Assembly: GCF_025950235.1 (NCBI RefSeq)
Contig: NZ_JAPDDT010000010.1
Span: 124,001 to 188,000 of the forward strand
Length of the DNA: 64,000 nucleotides
From: Luteolibacter arcticus
Lineage (GTDB): Bacteria > Verrucomicrobiota > Verrucomicrobiia > Verrucomicrobiales > Akkermansiaceae
Direction: 5' to 3'
Every line of letters starts with the position of its first letter. Position 1 is the stretch's first letter. Shown here piece by piece: positions 9,729 through 18,429 of this stretch. The position numbers and the translations under genes were made by a program. Under the pieces are notes generated by a model, which saw nothing but the letters and a program-made list of their open reading frames with translations, searched no databases and had not been told where the DNA came from.

Positions 9729-11876
9729 TTACTCCTTGGATTTCGCAGCCAGCACCATCGCAGCGAGTTCGGTGACGATGCGGGCGAGCTGCGGATAGAC
9801 CCACGGCTCGCGGAAAAGCGAGGCATCGAGATGGTCGGCATCGATCTGCGGCAGGGCAAAGGACTCCAGTGCTTCGAACGAGGCATCGAGCGCCGGACCG
9901 CCTGACTTCAACTCACGGAAGGCATCCGCGCAAACCTCGCGGAATCGGGCAAGCGTCTCCGGATGGCGACTGCGCTGGTCATTGAGATGGACGGTGACCA
10001 CCGAGAGCGCGTTGGTCACCCGCTGGTTGCCATTGGCGAGCGCTGCGGCTTGATCGAGTCCCTCGCGGCGGCTCCGTGGATCCGCGGTCATGCGGCGCAG
10101 CGAGGAAAAGACCTCGCTGTTCGCCGACTCCGCGCTGCGGCGAAAGAGCAGCAGGTCCTCATCGTGCGGCAGGCCGTCTTCCAGGCGGGAGACGACCTGC
10201 TTCAGATAGAAAAGATTCGCATCGAACGCCTTGCCCATGATCTCGGGAAAACGCTGCTTCTCCCAGACCGGCCAGAAGATCAGCGCCGCGCCAAGCGCCA
10301 GCGATCCGCCGGCAAGCGTGCACCCCAGACGCTCAAGGGTAACGGCGAGCGTGACCGGCTGGTGTGCTTCGAGCAGCAGCACGACATTCAGGGTGATGAA
10401 GATGACCGCGATCCCGTAACTACGCTTCACGTAGTAGGAGAACAGGGCGATCGTCACGGTCACCGCCGCAAGCAACACGCCGATCGGCGGATGCAGCCAC
10501 AGCAAGCTGCTGGCGATGAATCCGCCGGCCAAGGTGCCGAGCATACGTTCGGCTGCTCGCTTCCGCGTGGAGCCGAAGTCCGGCTGCAAAACCACGATCA
10601 TCGAGAACGGGAGCCAGTAGCCGTGCGGGATCTGGAGCTCTTTGAAAATGGCCACGCCCGCGGCCACTAGCAACAGCATGCGGGCCGTGTGACGGACCAG
10701 CGCGGGATCAACCCGTCGGCTCAGGTTCAGCGACGCCGCCAACGGGCGCAGCGTGAGCGTATGAAGGTCGAAGAGTTCCAGCGAAAAGGCGCCGCGGTCG
10801 CCGGTTCGATCAAGCGTCGCCCTCAATGCCTCGCGGATCGTGGGAAGCAACTCTTCGATCTGTCGGAGAACTTCATCGAGCTGGCCGGCGACAACGGGAT
10901 CATCGAGACGGGTCTTCACCTGCGAGCGCAGCACCGCGAGCAGGTTCTCCAAGCGCGTCAGCCGCACCTCGAAGGCAGCAAGGTGCGCTGGCTGACGCGA
11001 AACCACCGCGAGTGCCACCGTCCGCGCCGAGTTCGATAGCGACGCCAGCACCGGCGCGAAAGCCGCAGCCAGCGGAGCGAAGCACGATCGGGCCATCGCC
11101 GCTTCGAGCGAGGTGCTGAGCACAATCACCCGCAGCGTCAGGCGGGCGGCGACGAGATTGAGCTGCTCCAGATGCCGCGGCAGGTTTCCCGGTAGCGCAT
11201 TGGACTCCGCCAGCACCGCTTGCGTCTGATTCAGCGTAGTCCGCAAGTCGGCCTGGCGGTGGACGATCATTTCATGACGGCCCTCGCCTTCGATCGCCAA
11301 CGCATCGAGCAAATCCGCCAGTGCGAGCCAGCTTTCCGCCACCGTCCGCCGCAGCGGATGCTGCGGGTGAAAGGGCCAGCCGAGCACCTGCAACAGCACC
11401 CCGAACAATCCGCGCGCCAACGCCCCCAGCGCCGGGTGAATCGCGTCCGGCCGGGTCGTGTGCGGCGACAGCGCGATCAGGAACATCAGGCCGCTGCCAA
11501 TCGCCAGCCCCGGACCGTGTTCGCTGCTGAGATGCCGCCACAGTCCGCCCGCGAGGCTGACGATCACCGAGCCTAACAACGCGAGCGGCAGGCTATCCAC
11601 GCCGAGCACCCCGAGTGCCGTCGCCCCCGCGAGCACTAGGCTCATCGCAAGCATGAGGCCCAGCCGCAACGAGTAGGCGCCGCGGACATCGACCAGCGCA
11701 ATGGTATGCGCAGCGATACAAGGGAACGCCAGATCCACCGGCACGCCACTGAATAGCGCGAAGAGCAGCGGCACCATGAACGCCACCGTCCCGCGGATCG
11801 CGCGGTTCAAGTCCGGCCGCAACGACTCGCGGTCGAGGAGATCTCGGAAAAACTCCCTGGGGCCGTTGGCCGGCAT
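9729..11876 (-). CDS. FUSC/YccS-family inner-membrane transporter-like protein
   Basis: This 715-residue protein has the two-fold layout of FUSC proteins (fusaric-acid-resistance, AaeB and YccS relatives). A cluster of membrane helices (about 25-190) is followed by a long helical cytoplasmic region, a second membrane cluster (about 395-525, with IPHGYWLPFSMIVVLQPDFG and RAAERMLGTLAGG) and a helical tail. Some members export aromatic acids; many are uncharacterised. No membrane-fusion or outer-membrane partner gene is adjacent, so it is probably a stand-alone YccS-like protein. The start is ATG at 11876. It converges with the fucosidase gene with a 4-bp gap. Confidence 0.85.
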   Translation of the reverse strand: MPANGPREFFRDLLDRESLRPDLNRAIRGTVAFMVPLLFALFSGVPVDLAFPCIAAHTIALVDVRGAYSLRLGLMLAMSLVLAGATALGVLGVDSLPLALLGSVIVSLAGGLWRHLSSEHGPGLAIGSGLMFLIALSPHTTRPDAIHPALGALARGLFGVLLQVLGWPFHPQHPLRRTVAESWLALADLLDALAIEGEGRHEMIVHRQADLRTTLNQTQAVLAESNALPGNLPRHLEQLNLVAARLTLRVIVLSTSLEAAMARSCFAPLAAAFAPVLASLSNSARTVALAVVSRQPAHLAAFEVRLTRLENLLAVLRSQVKTRLDDPVVAGQLDEVLRQIEELLPTIREALRATLDRTGDRGAFSLELFDLHTLTLRPLAASLNLSRRVDPALVRHTARMLLLVAAGVAIFKELQIPHGYWLPFSMIVVLQPDFGSTRKRAAERMLGTLAGGFIASSLLWLHPPIGVLLAAVTVTIALFSYYVKRSYGIAVIFITLNVVLLLEAHQPVTLAVTLERLGCTLAGGSLALGAALIFWPVWEKQRFPEIMGKAFDANLFYLKQVVSRLEDGLPHDEDLLLFRRSAESANSEVFSSLRRMTADPRSRREGLDQAAALANGNQRVTNALSVVTVHLNDQRSRHPETLARFREVCADAFRELKSGGPALDASFEALESFALPQIDADHLDASLFREPWVYPQLARIVTELAAMVLAAKSKE

Positions 11877-12020
11877 GCCCCAAGCCTCGGGAAGATCGCG
11901 CGGCGATCAATGGCAAACGAGAAGTTTCCCGCCCATGAATCCGAGACGCTTCCTGCCCTTTGAGTCTCAACTTGTTAACTTGCCTGAAGCAATAATTGTG
12001 GCCACTCTCGGACCTATCCC

Positions 12021-13388
12021 ATGAAAAGCTGTCTTCTTCCCGCCGCAATCTCCTGCTTAGTGGCAAGTGGACTTCCTTGTCGTGCCGATGAAGTTGAAGA
12101 CCAACTCGCCGAGGCATCCACCCGGATCGAATTCATCGCATACGACTACGCTGCCATCGGTCGCAGCGGCCCGATGTGGTTACCCGAGTCTCGCCAGGGA
12201 AAAGCTTGGAACGCATTGAAGGATACCCTGCAGCTACCTGCGTCCTTTGAACAATTGGAGCGGCTCGCCGGTCATGCCAATCCGCGGATCCGCACCTTGG
12301 CGCTGATGAAACTCTATGCACTCATGGAGCCGGATGCATTCCGGGTAATCGGAAAGCATCAAGGGGACACGAATGAAACGTTTCCAGATTTGGCACCCAC
12401 CCACGACGGCGCGATAGGAGATGTGGCGACCTCCTCAGAGCCGGTGATAGGAAAGGTGGTCCATACCGAGAAAGCAACCATCAGCCGGGTTACCGGGCAG
12501 ATGCTCAGGATGATCGGCTATACCTCCCAGCGGGATGGTGACTTTGAGACTTGGAGCAAGCCACGCCTAGGCAATCCGGACTGGATCGCTTGGTACGACT
12601 TCCTTTACCGGATCGCGATCGAATCTTCCTCGCCGGTTCCTCCGCAGGCGGCGCCACGGATTGCCGCGCTCAAAGAAAAACTGAAAAGCCGCCCTGCCGC
12701 AGTCCGCGCATGGCTATGGTTTGGCATTGCTGACGATCGCCTGATGGTGCCGGCCTTCGATACCCCGCTCGCCACAGAAGCAGAGATGATCGAAGCAGCT
12801 AGACAGCTCGGCCCGCAGGCTTTGCTGGCCTTCTTGAAAGACGGCACCCGGGCAGGACTGAGCGAACCGCACATCGACAATCCCGAGCGCGGAAAGCGCT
12901 TTATCCTCCAGCATGCCAAGCAATTGTTCCGCGAGGAAGACTCGAAGCCCTTGGCTGAATCCGGCAATTTCATCGCTGCAGCCGACGCGAATCCCAAGGA
13001 GGCTTCCACCCTGATTCGCAAGATCAGACTCAAAGACTCTGACGTGGGTATCGCCATGGCGGCCCTGCTGGATCACCACGGCGAAACCGAGACCGAATTC
13101 GTGGTGGAATGGTTCCATGCTCCCTCCGGCATTTCTGGTCCCGCATACGACCAGAGCAAATTCATTCATGAGTATGAGCGCCGGATGCCCGCCGATTGGG
13201 AGAAGCCGATCCGTGCGTTGGTCGCTCATCCGGGCTTTGAACGCCTTGATCGGCTCAATGTCGCCTACTTCGCGCAGATGGTGAACAAGCTCGCAGGGAA
13301 AGAGATTGTTTCCTTCGACTCGACCAAGGGAGAAGTTGCGCAGCGCAATCGTCTCCGCGAGCATTTCAGCTTGGCCGTACCCGAGTAA
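12021..13388 (+). CDS. secreted protein of unknown function
   Basis: This 455-residue protein has a clear signal peptide (MKSCLLPAAISCLVASGLPC, cleavage near residue 22). Much of the mature part looks helical, and one stretch (ERLAGHANPRIRTLALMKLY, about residues 75-95) resembles a HEAT-type helical pair, so an alpha-solenoid scaffold is possible. No catalytic motif was recognised. It is transcribed away from the FUSC gene across 144 bp and abuts a convergent ferritin-like gene with no gap. GC content appears somewhat lower than its neighbours. Confidence 0.75.
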   Translation: MKSCLLPAAISCLVASGLPCRADEVEDQLAEASTRIEFIAYDYAAIGRSGPMWLPESRQGKAWNALKDTLQLPASFEQLERLAGHANPRIRTLALMKLYALMEPDAFRVIGKHQGDTNETFPDLAPTHDGAIGDVATSSEPVIGKVVHTEKATISRVTGQMLRMIGYTSQRDGDFETWSKPRLGNPDWIAWYDFLYRIAIESSSPVPPQAAPRIAALKEKLKSRPAAVRAWLWFGIADDRLMVPAFDTPLATEAEMIEAARQLGPQALLAFLKDGTRAGLSEPHIDNPERGKRFILQHAKQLFREEDSKPLAESGNFIAAADANPKEASTLIRKIRLKDSDVGIAMAALLDHHGETETEFVVEWFHAPSGISGPAYDQSKFIHEYERRMPADWEKPIRALVAHPGFERLDRLNVAYFAQMVNKLAGKEIVSFDSTKGEVAQRNRLREHFSLAVPE

Positions 13389-14147
13389 TCACGCGCACTC
13401 CGCCACCATCTGGGCGCACGGTTTCATCGCCGCTCCGGCACGGGCGCATTCGAGATCGCCGCGCAGCCCGCGGATGAAGCTATCCATGCCGAGCCAGATG
13501 CCGCGGTAGAATTCCGCATCGGTCGCACCACCGGCACGCAGGGCACCGCGATGGTTCACCCATAGCACCGTCCCGGCCGCCAAGCCGCGCAAGCGGAACG
13601 CCAGCTCCCAAAGCCGCCCGAAGCGACGGTTCTCCGCGGCGAGCCGCGCACGATGAAAGGCGATGTGTCCGGCCTCGTCGCGAATGATCAGGGCACACAT
13701 GCCGCGAACCGCTTCGTCGCGGGTATACTTGCGCAGCATCTTGTAATAAACGTGGCTGACGATCTCGGTAAGCAGGAGCGCGTAGAGTTCGAACTGCACG
13801 CCAGCGAGCTTCCTCACCCCGCAGAACAGGCTGAAGCTCCAGTGCCCCTTGATCTCCGCGACCATGAAGCGTTTCAGCGAGCTCCCTAACAGCCGCGAGT
13901 GTTCCCTTTCCTCCGCGAACCAGAGATCGACCAAGGCTTTCAGACCCGCATCGGAAGCGAGCAGGCGCTGGTGATTCCACGCGATCAGATAGGCCGGGCC
14001 GCCGCCATCGCCGAGCTGGAATTGTTGAAGGGACTTCCCCAGCTTGGAGAGGGCGGGCCCACGCAGGTTGACCGGGGCGTTCCAGTCCGGCTCGGGCCGG
14101 TCGAGGGCATTGCGGCGGAAATGTTCGGTCCAGTAATCGAGATTCAT
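13389..14147 (-). CDS. ferritin-like di-iron domain protein
   Basis: This protein of about 252 residues is a predicted helical bundle with the spaced acidic/histidine pattern of ferritin-like di-iron proteins. FAEEREHSRLL could supply ligands in one helix, YALLLTEIVSHVYY in another, and IIRDEAGHIAFHRARL is a typical ExxH helix. Such proteins may be oxygenases, desaturases or redox proteins; the substrate is unknown. ATG 14147 is preferred because longer starts (14171, 14297) add unconvincing sequence and 14297 would overlap the divergent NUDIX gene. Confidence 0.72.
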   Translation of the reverse strand: MNLDYWTEHFRRNALDRPEPDWNAPVNLRGPALSKLGKSLQQFQLGDGGGPAYLIAWNHQRLLASDAGLKALVDLWFAEEREHSRLLGSSLKRFMVAEIKGHWSFSLFCGVRKLAGVQFELYALLLTEIVSHVYYKMLRKYTRDEAVRGMCALIIRDEAGHIAFHRARLAAENRRFGRLWELAFRLRGLAAGTVLWVNHRGALRAGGATDAEFYRGIWLGMDSFIRGLRGDLECARAGAAMKPCAQMVAECA

Positions 14148-14265
14148 GACGGCAATGGGTTGCGGCGTCATCCCGGCAGCAGCAGGCGAAGAACGTTTGA
14201 TGGACGGGTGAAAACCTTGCGAAGCTTTCGTTGCATTTCCGCGGCGAGCGGGCAGCGTCCGCGCC

Positions 14266-14811
14266 ATGCACCGCCAGTCCCTGCTCGACCAGCTCACCGC
14301 CTATGCCGCGAAGCATCCGGAGGAGGCGGAGACGGTGAGCCAGTTCATCGATTTCGTGGCGTCGGAATCGGATTGCTTCGAGCGCTCGCTGGCCGCCGGC
14401 CATGTCACCGGCTCGGCGTGGATCGTGAGTGCGGACGGCACGCAGGTGCTGCTCACCCATCACGCCAAGCTCGATCGCTGGCTGCAACTCGGCGGCCATG
14501 CCGATGGCGATTCCGACGTGCTCGCGGTGGCATTGAAGGAAGCCTGCGAGGAATCCGGCCTGAAGGATTTCGAGCCGGTCGGCGAAGGCATCTTCGACCT
14601 GGACATCCATCCCATTCCGGCCCGCAAGAGCGACCCGGAACACCTCCACTACGACGTCCGCTACCTGCTGCGCGCCACGGGCAATACCGACTACATCGTC
14701 AGTGATGAATCCCACGACCTGCGCTGGGTGCCGCTCAATGACGTGGCGGCGTTGAGTAATGAAGAATCGATGCTGCGGATGGTGAGGAAGTGCGGCTTGC
14801 GGCTTCCCTGA
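14266..14811 (+). CDS. NUDIX hydrolase
   Basis: This 181-residue protein probably hydrolyses a nucleoside diphosphate linked to another group. Its Nudix box starts GGHADGDSDVL and ends KEACEESGL. The metal-binding core REUXEE is present as KEACEE. The leading Arg is Lys, and the first Glu of the 23-residue consensus is replaced by Ser, so the box is slightly degenerate. An N-terminal helical extension of about 45 residues precedes the fold. Substrate cannot be assigned. It is divergent from the ferritin-like gene, and a small membrane protein follows 27 bases downstream. Confidence 0.88.
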   Translation: MHRQSLLDQLTAYAAKHPEEAETVSQFIDFVASESDCFERSLAAGHVTGSAWIVSADGTQVLLTHHAKLDRWLQLGGHADGDSDVLAVALKEACEESGLKDFEPVGEGIFDLDIHPIPARKSDPEHLHYDVRYLLRATGNTDYIVSDESHDLRWVPLNDVAALSNEESMLRMVRKCGLRLP

Positions 14812-14838
14812 ATCGTCAGGTCCGGGCAAGCTGGGATC

Positions 14839-15381
14839 GTGAAGATTGACTTCGGCGACGTCTTTGCCAGCGGCATCGGCTGGCTGCTCAAGCAGCTTTT
14901 CTTGTTCGTGGCGTCGATCTGGCTCGGCTGCTCGATGGGCGCTGCGGCCCTGCTCGCTGCCGGGCTCGTCAAGGGATGGAGTTTCGATGCCGGTCTCTTG
15001 ATAGGCAGCCCGGTGCTGCTGCTGACGAGCTGGTTGATTCCGAACGTCTGCTTCCTCGGCGCGGCGATCTACTGGTTCGTTCGAAATGAGACGAACACGC
15101 CCTTGGCATGCGGTATCCTCGCCGGCGTCGAGGCTCTCGTGTCGGTCGCTGGCCAGGCAGGAGAAATCAACGGTTGGCTACCCCTGACCGTGGCATGGGT
15201 GACTTGCCTCGTTCTCATCGCCATGATGGGCACGGGCTTGTGGTTCCTCGGCCAGTGGCAAATCAACCGCTGGGCCCTCGAGATCGAAGAGCTCAAGGCG
15301 GAGAATGCGATGCGCCGCGCGCAGTTGAAGGAGGATTTCGGCACCGACAGTGCGGGCGTCGATGAAACAGGCATGCCCTGA
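14839..15381 (+). CDS. small multi-pass membrane protein of unknown function
   Basis: This 180-residue protein has about four membrane segments (near 14-42, 50-80, 88-105 and 112-137). A charged C-terminal helix (from IEELKAENAMRRAQL) looks like a short coiled coil on the cytoplasmic side. The start is GTG at 14839, with GGGAT a few bases upstream. It lies 27 bases after the NUDIX gene and may be co-transcribed. No family was recognised. Confidence 0.65.
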   Translation: MKIDFGDVFASGIGWLLKQLFLFVASIWLGCSMGAAALLAAGLVKGWSFDAGLLIGSPVLLLTSWLIPNVCFLGAAIYWFVRNETNTPLACGILAGVEALVSVAGQAGEINGWLPLTVAWVTCLVLIAMMGTGLWFLGQWQINRWALEIEELKAENAMRRAQLKEDFGTDSAGVDETGMP

Positions 15382-15386
15382 ACACG

Positions 15387-15418
15387 AAAAAGCGGCGTGG
15401 CCGGAAAGCCACGCCGCT
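15387..15418 (-). terminator. intrinsic terminator of the MFS gene
   Basis: An 11-bp perfect stem (AGCGGCGTGGC with GCCACGCCGCT) surrounds a 6-nt loop. Read on the minus strand it is followed by TTTTTCGTG, so it terminates the MFS transcript. It could also act as a weak bidirectional barrier for the convergent gene. Confidence 0.8.
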
Positions 15419-15448
15419 CGTGAGATTGAATTGGATGTCTCCGCCAGA

Positions 15449-17038
15449 TCAGTACTCGGCCGGGCCTTTGGTGCCGCCTGAGGCCTGCTCGCCTGAGATC
15501 TGCAGCGCCTGATAACCGCCGATCGAGCGGAAGTAGAGCAGCATGCCGAGATAGAGCACCGCCATCAAGGCGGGAACGAACGAGGTCAGCTTGAGAGCCA
15601 TGCGGCCGCCATGAAGACCAGCTCCCGTCACTTCCTTCTTGTCAGCTTCAGCAGTCGGCTTGGCCTCATTCCACCACTTGACCAAGGCCTCGTGGTTGGG
15701 GTCCTTCTTGCCTTGCTGGGTCAAGAGTTCGTCGGCTCGTGCCAGTTCCTTGCCGCCGTCATCCAGCACGCCAACCTTCGCACCATCCAGACCGACGGTC
15801 TTGATGCCCATGAAAGTGTTTTCCTTGCCGGCCTTGTAGCGCTCATACGACTCCTTCGAAGTCTCCTGGAGCTTCTCGGAGGCGTAGTAGTCCTGCTTGA
15901 AGCCGATCGCGGGACCGCCGATCAAGCCGGCGGAAAGCATTCCCACGCCACCGATCATACCGATGGCAACGGCTCCACCCTTCGGGAAGCGCTCGGAAAC
16001 CACGGCCAGCATCGTGGGCCAGAGGAAGGTCTTGCCGCAGGCATAGACCGTGGCGGCGACCACGCAAAGCATGACGCTGGTGGCCGAGCCGAGCAACTGG
16101 AGCCCGACGAAGCCGAGGATGGCACTGACCAGCAACAAGCCGATCGGAGAAATGCGATGAACGATCGGACCGGCAAAGAACCGGAGGATGAACATCAGCA
16201 ATGATGTGTAAGAGAAGAGGATCAGGCCCTTCGTTGGGCTGGCCATGATAGAGCCGGTGATCTTGCTGATCCACGAGTCGGTGCCGAGTTCCACGTATCC
16301 GACGAGGGCGTGGATCACCAGAAGCAGGATCATCAGCGGGAAGAACAGGGTCTTCACCATCTCCCCGATGGTAACGCCGGCTTGGGCGGCATGGGACTTC
16401 GGGAACTTCTGGCCAATGATCATCGCCCCGTAGATGAGAACCGGGATGAGGAACAGGCTCATCTGGATGCGCCAGTCGACTGCGGCCGAGACCACAGTGC
16501 CCGCGTCATCCGTACGAGCCGCCATGAATGCGGACGCCACACTGCCGAGCACAAGACCCGCAGGCCAGCCGGCGTGGAGGATGTTCAGGTAGTGGGTCTG
16601 CTGTTTCGGGAACAGCGTCGCGGTGAGCGGGTTGACGACGGCTTCGCAAACACCGTTGCCAATGGCGAAGATGAACATAGCCGCGAATAGGCACCAGTAG
16701 GCGGCATCCTTTCCGCCGGAGGCGAAGAAGGCAGGCGCGGCCAAGGTGAGAACGGCCGACACGAAGTGTAGGATGAGCGCCAGGAACATCAGCTTGCCGT
16801 ATCCGACCTTGTCGGCAAACAAGCTGAAGATGATGATGATGAGGCCGAAACCGGCCAAACCACCACCCGTGATCGTTCCAAGTTCGGTCATCGTGAAGCC
16901 GAACTGATTGGCCCATTGGCCGAGGATGCCGCCGCGTACGGAAAAGCCGACGCCGGCAGCGAGGATCGCCATGAAGCCGGCCCACAGGAGCCGTTTGGCG
17001 TTGGGCGCCGTGGATGGATCACTAACTGAATTGCTCAT
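15449..17038 (-). CDS. MFS transporter, FHS (fucose permease)-like, with large soluble insert
   Basis: This 529-residue protein has about 12 membrane helices. The N-terminal half resembles FHS-type sugar:proton symporters: GFSVRGGILGQWANQFGF leads the first loop, and NGVCEAVVNPLTATLFP with LNILHAGWPAGLVLG follows. Between the penultimate and last helices lies a hydrophilic segment of about 110 residues (from FKQDYYASEKL to GGRMALK), which is unusual for the family. The substrate is unknown; a sugar or nucleoside is plausible. ATG 17038 was chosen because the upstream extension is Pro/Arg-rich and unlike MFS N-termini. It is a single-gene unit with its own terminator. Confidence 0.82.
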   Translation of the reverse strand: MSNSVSDPSTAPNAKRLLWAGFMAILAAGVGFSVRGGILGQWANQFGFTMTELGTITGGGLAGFGLIIIIFSLFADKVGYGKLMFLALILHFVSAVLTLAAPAFFASGGKDAAYWCLFAAMFIFAIGNGVCEAVVNPLTATLFPKQQTHYLNILHAGWPAGLVLGSVASAFMAARTDDAGTVVSAAVDWRIQMSLFLIPVLIYGAMIIGQKFPKSHAAQAGVTIGEMVKTLFFPLMILLLVIHALVGYVELGTDSWISKITGSIMASPTKGLILFSYTSLLMFILRFFAGPIVHRISPIGLLLVSAILGFVGLQLLGSATSVMLCVVAATVYACGKTFLWPTMLAVVSERFPKGGAVAIGMIGGVGMLSAGLIGGPAIGFKQDYYASEKLQETSKESYERYKAGKENTFMGIKTVGLDGAKVGVLDDGGKELARADELLTQQGKKDPNHEALVKWWNEAKPTAEADKKEVTGAGLHGGRMALKLTSFVPALMAVLYLGMLLYFRSIGGYQALQISGEQASGGTKGPAEY

Positions 17039-17214
17039 AGGTTTCTTGGGAAGTGGCGGTCTGTCTAACGGTCGTGGCGAGGCATGGCAAGCATGCGGAA
17101 TGGCAGCGGACAACGCTTTCGGCGGGCGCTTCCTTTCGCGAATGTCGCAAACATCCAAGGGCGTGACGGAAATTCCGCCACGCCCTCCCCTCCCCGAATC
17201 CCCGGCCAAGGCGG

Positions 17215-18399
17215 TCAGGCAGCCTTTCCCGCACCGCCAAACACTTCCCGCCAGTCAATCCGCGCGGTCAGGATCATCAGCAGGGCCAAGGTCAGCACCG
17301 AGACCACCGCGAGGGTGATCCCGGTTAGCCCGTCGAAGAAGAACGACAGGCTGAATAGCGCGAGGTAAACGACTTGCGCCGGCACCGCCACGCCGAATAG
17401 GAGCTTGCCGCCGACCGCCCGCAGGTAGCCGGCCACCAGCAGCAGCGAGACCACGGTGGCGACGCCGAAGCTAGCGAAGGGCGGCATCAGATCGACCAGA
17501 TAGGCGAACAGCAGATGGAAGGAGAAGAAGCCCGCGCTGACGAAAAACACATGCATCGGGTGCAGCGGGATGCCCTTCAGCGCGGCCACGATCAGCAGCA
17601 CGGTCACGAAAAACAGCAGCGAGACCGGCGCGAAGTTCACGATCCGCTGGGCGACCGGCCCGGCATTCAGCAGCTTCGGCATGTCCATGCCGATCGCCGG
17701 CGCGGACAGCACGTCAGGATAGACCCAGGCGAGATTCCAGCCGGCGTCGTCCTGCGCGCGCTCGTCCGGCGAGCCGGTGCCAAAGGGGAAGTCAATGTCG
17801 GCGAAATTCACCCGCATCCGCAGATCGAAGCCGGTGATACGGCGGGCATCGGGAAACCGGTAGTTCCACGAATCCGTCCCGCGGGTGCGGTAGGCGACCT
17901 TCAGCGGCACGGTTTCCCCGGCCGGGACCACGACGGCCCGGGTGACGATGCCGTCCTCCGCCGCAGTCGCGGATGCCGTTTCATCCCCGGCCTGAAAAAC
18001 AAACCCGTGCAAGCCAGCGCTATCCGCCGGCAGCGGGAAGCGCAGGTAGAGAGTCTGCGGAATGCGGGTCGGATTCGTGAAGGCGTAGTCGGCACTGAAA
18101 TCGACCTCATAGGTGCGATGCCACAGCAGCCCGCGGCGCTTCGGCTGGGAGTCGAGCCGGACCGCGACCTTGGTGCTGGATGGCAGCACGGCAGCCCGAC
18201 CAGCCGGGGCATTCGGAGTGAAGTAGAAGGCATCCGGGTGCGACTGGACCAGCGCCGGGCCCCAGACCCCGGCGACCTCGCGCTGCATCTCCGCAGTGGA
18301 AACGAAGGTGCGCTTCGAGATCGCGGTCCCGAGCAGAATCCATGCGAGGCAAGTGCAGGCGACGATGACGGCGGACAGCAAGAGATTGGAAGATTTCAT
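17215..18399 (-). CDS. CreD-like inner-membrane protein
   Basis: This protein of about 394 residues has one N-terminal membrane anchor (about 5-27), a large beta-rich periplasmic domain (about 28-250), and five or six C-terminal membrane helices. HPMHVFFVSAGFFSFHLLFA and FFDGLTGITLAVVSVLTLAL match the C-terminal half of CreD, the Cre-regulon inner-membrane protein tied to envelope stress and beta-lactam tolerance in gamma-proteobacteria. No creBC regulators are nearby. ATG 18399 was preferred over the in-frame GTG at 18417. The upstream gene ends 30 bases before it, so the two are probably an operon. Confidence 0.78.
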   Translation of the reverse strand: MKSSNLLLSAVIVACTCLAWILLGTAISKRTFVSTAEMQREVAGVWGPALVQSHPDAFYFTPNAPAGRAAVLPSSTKVAVRLDSQPKRRGLLWHRTYEVDFSADYAFTNPTRIPQTLYLRFPLPADSAGLHGFVFQAGDETASATAAEDGIVTRAVVVPAGETVPLKVAYRTRGTDSWNYRFPDARRITGFDLRMRVNFADIDFPFGTGSPDERAQDDAGWNLAWVYPDVLSAPAIGMDMPKLLNAGPVAQRIVNFAPVSLLFFVTVLLIVAALKGIPLHPMHVFFVSAGFFSFHLLFAYLVDLMPPFASFGVATVVSLLLVAGYLRAVGGKLLFGVAVPAQVVYLALFSLSFFFDGLTGITLAVVSVLTLALLMILTARIDWREVFGGAGKAA

Positions 18400-18429
18400 G
18401 GGACGGTTCGATTTCACGGGACGGTTCGG

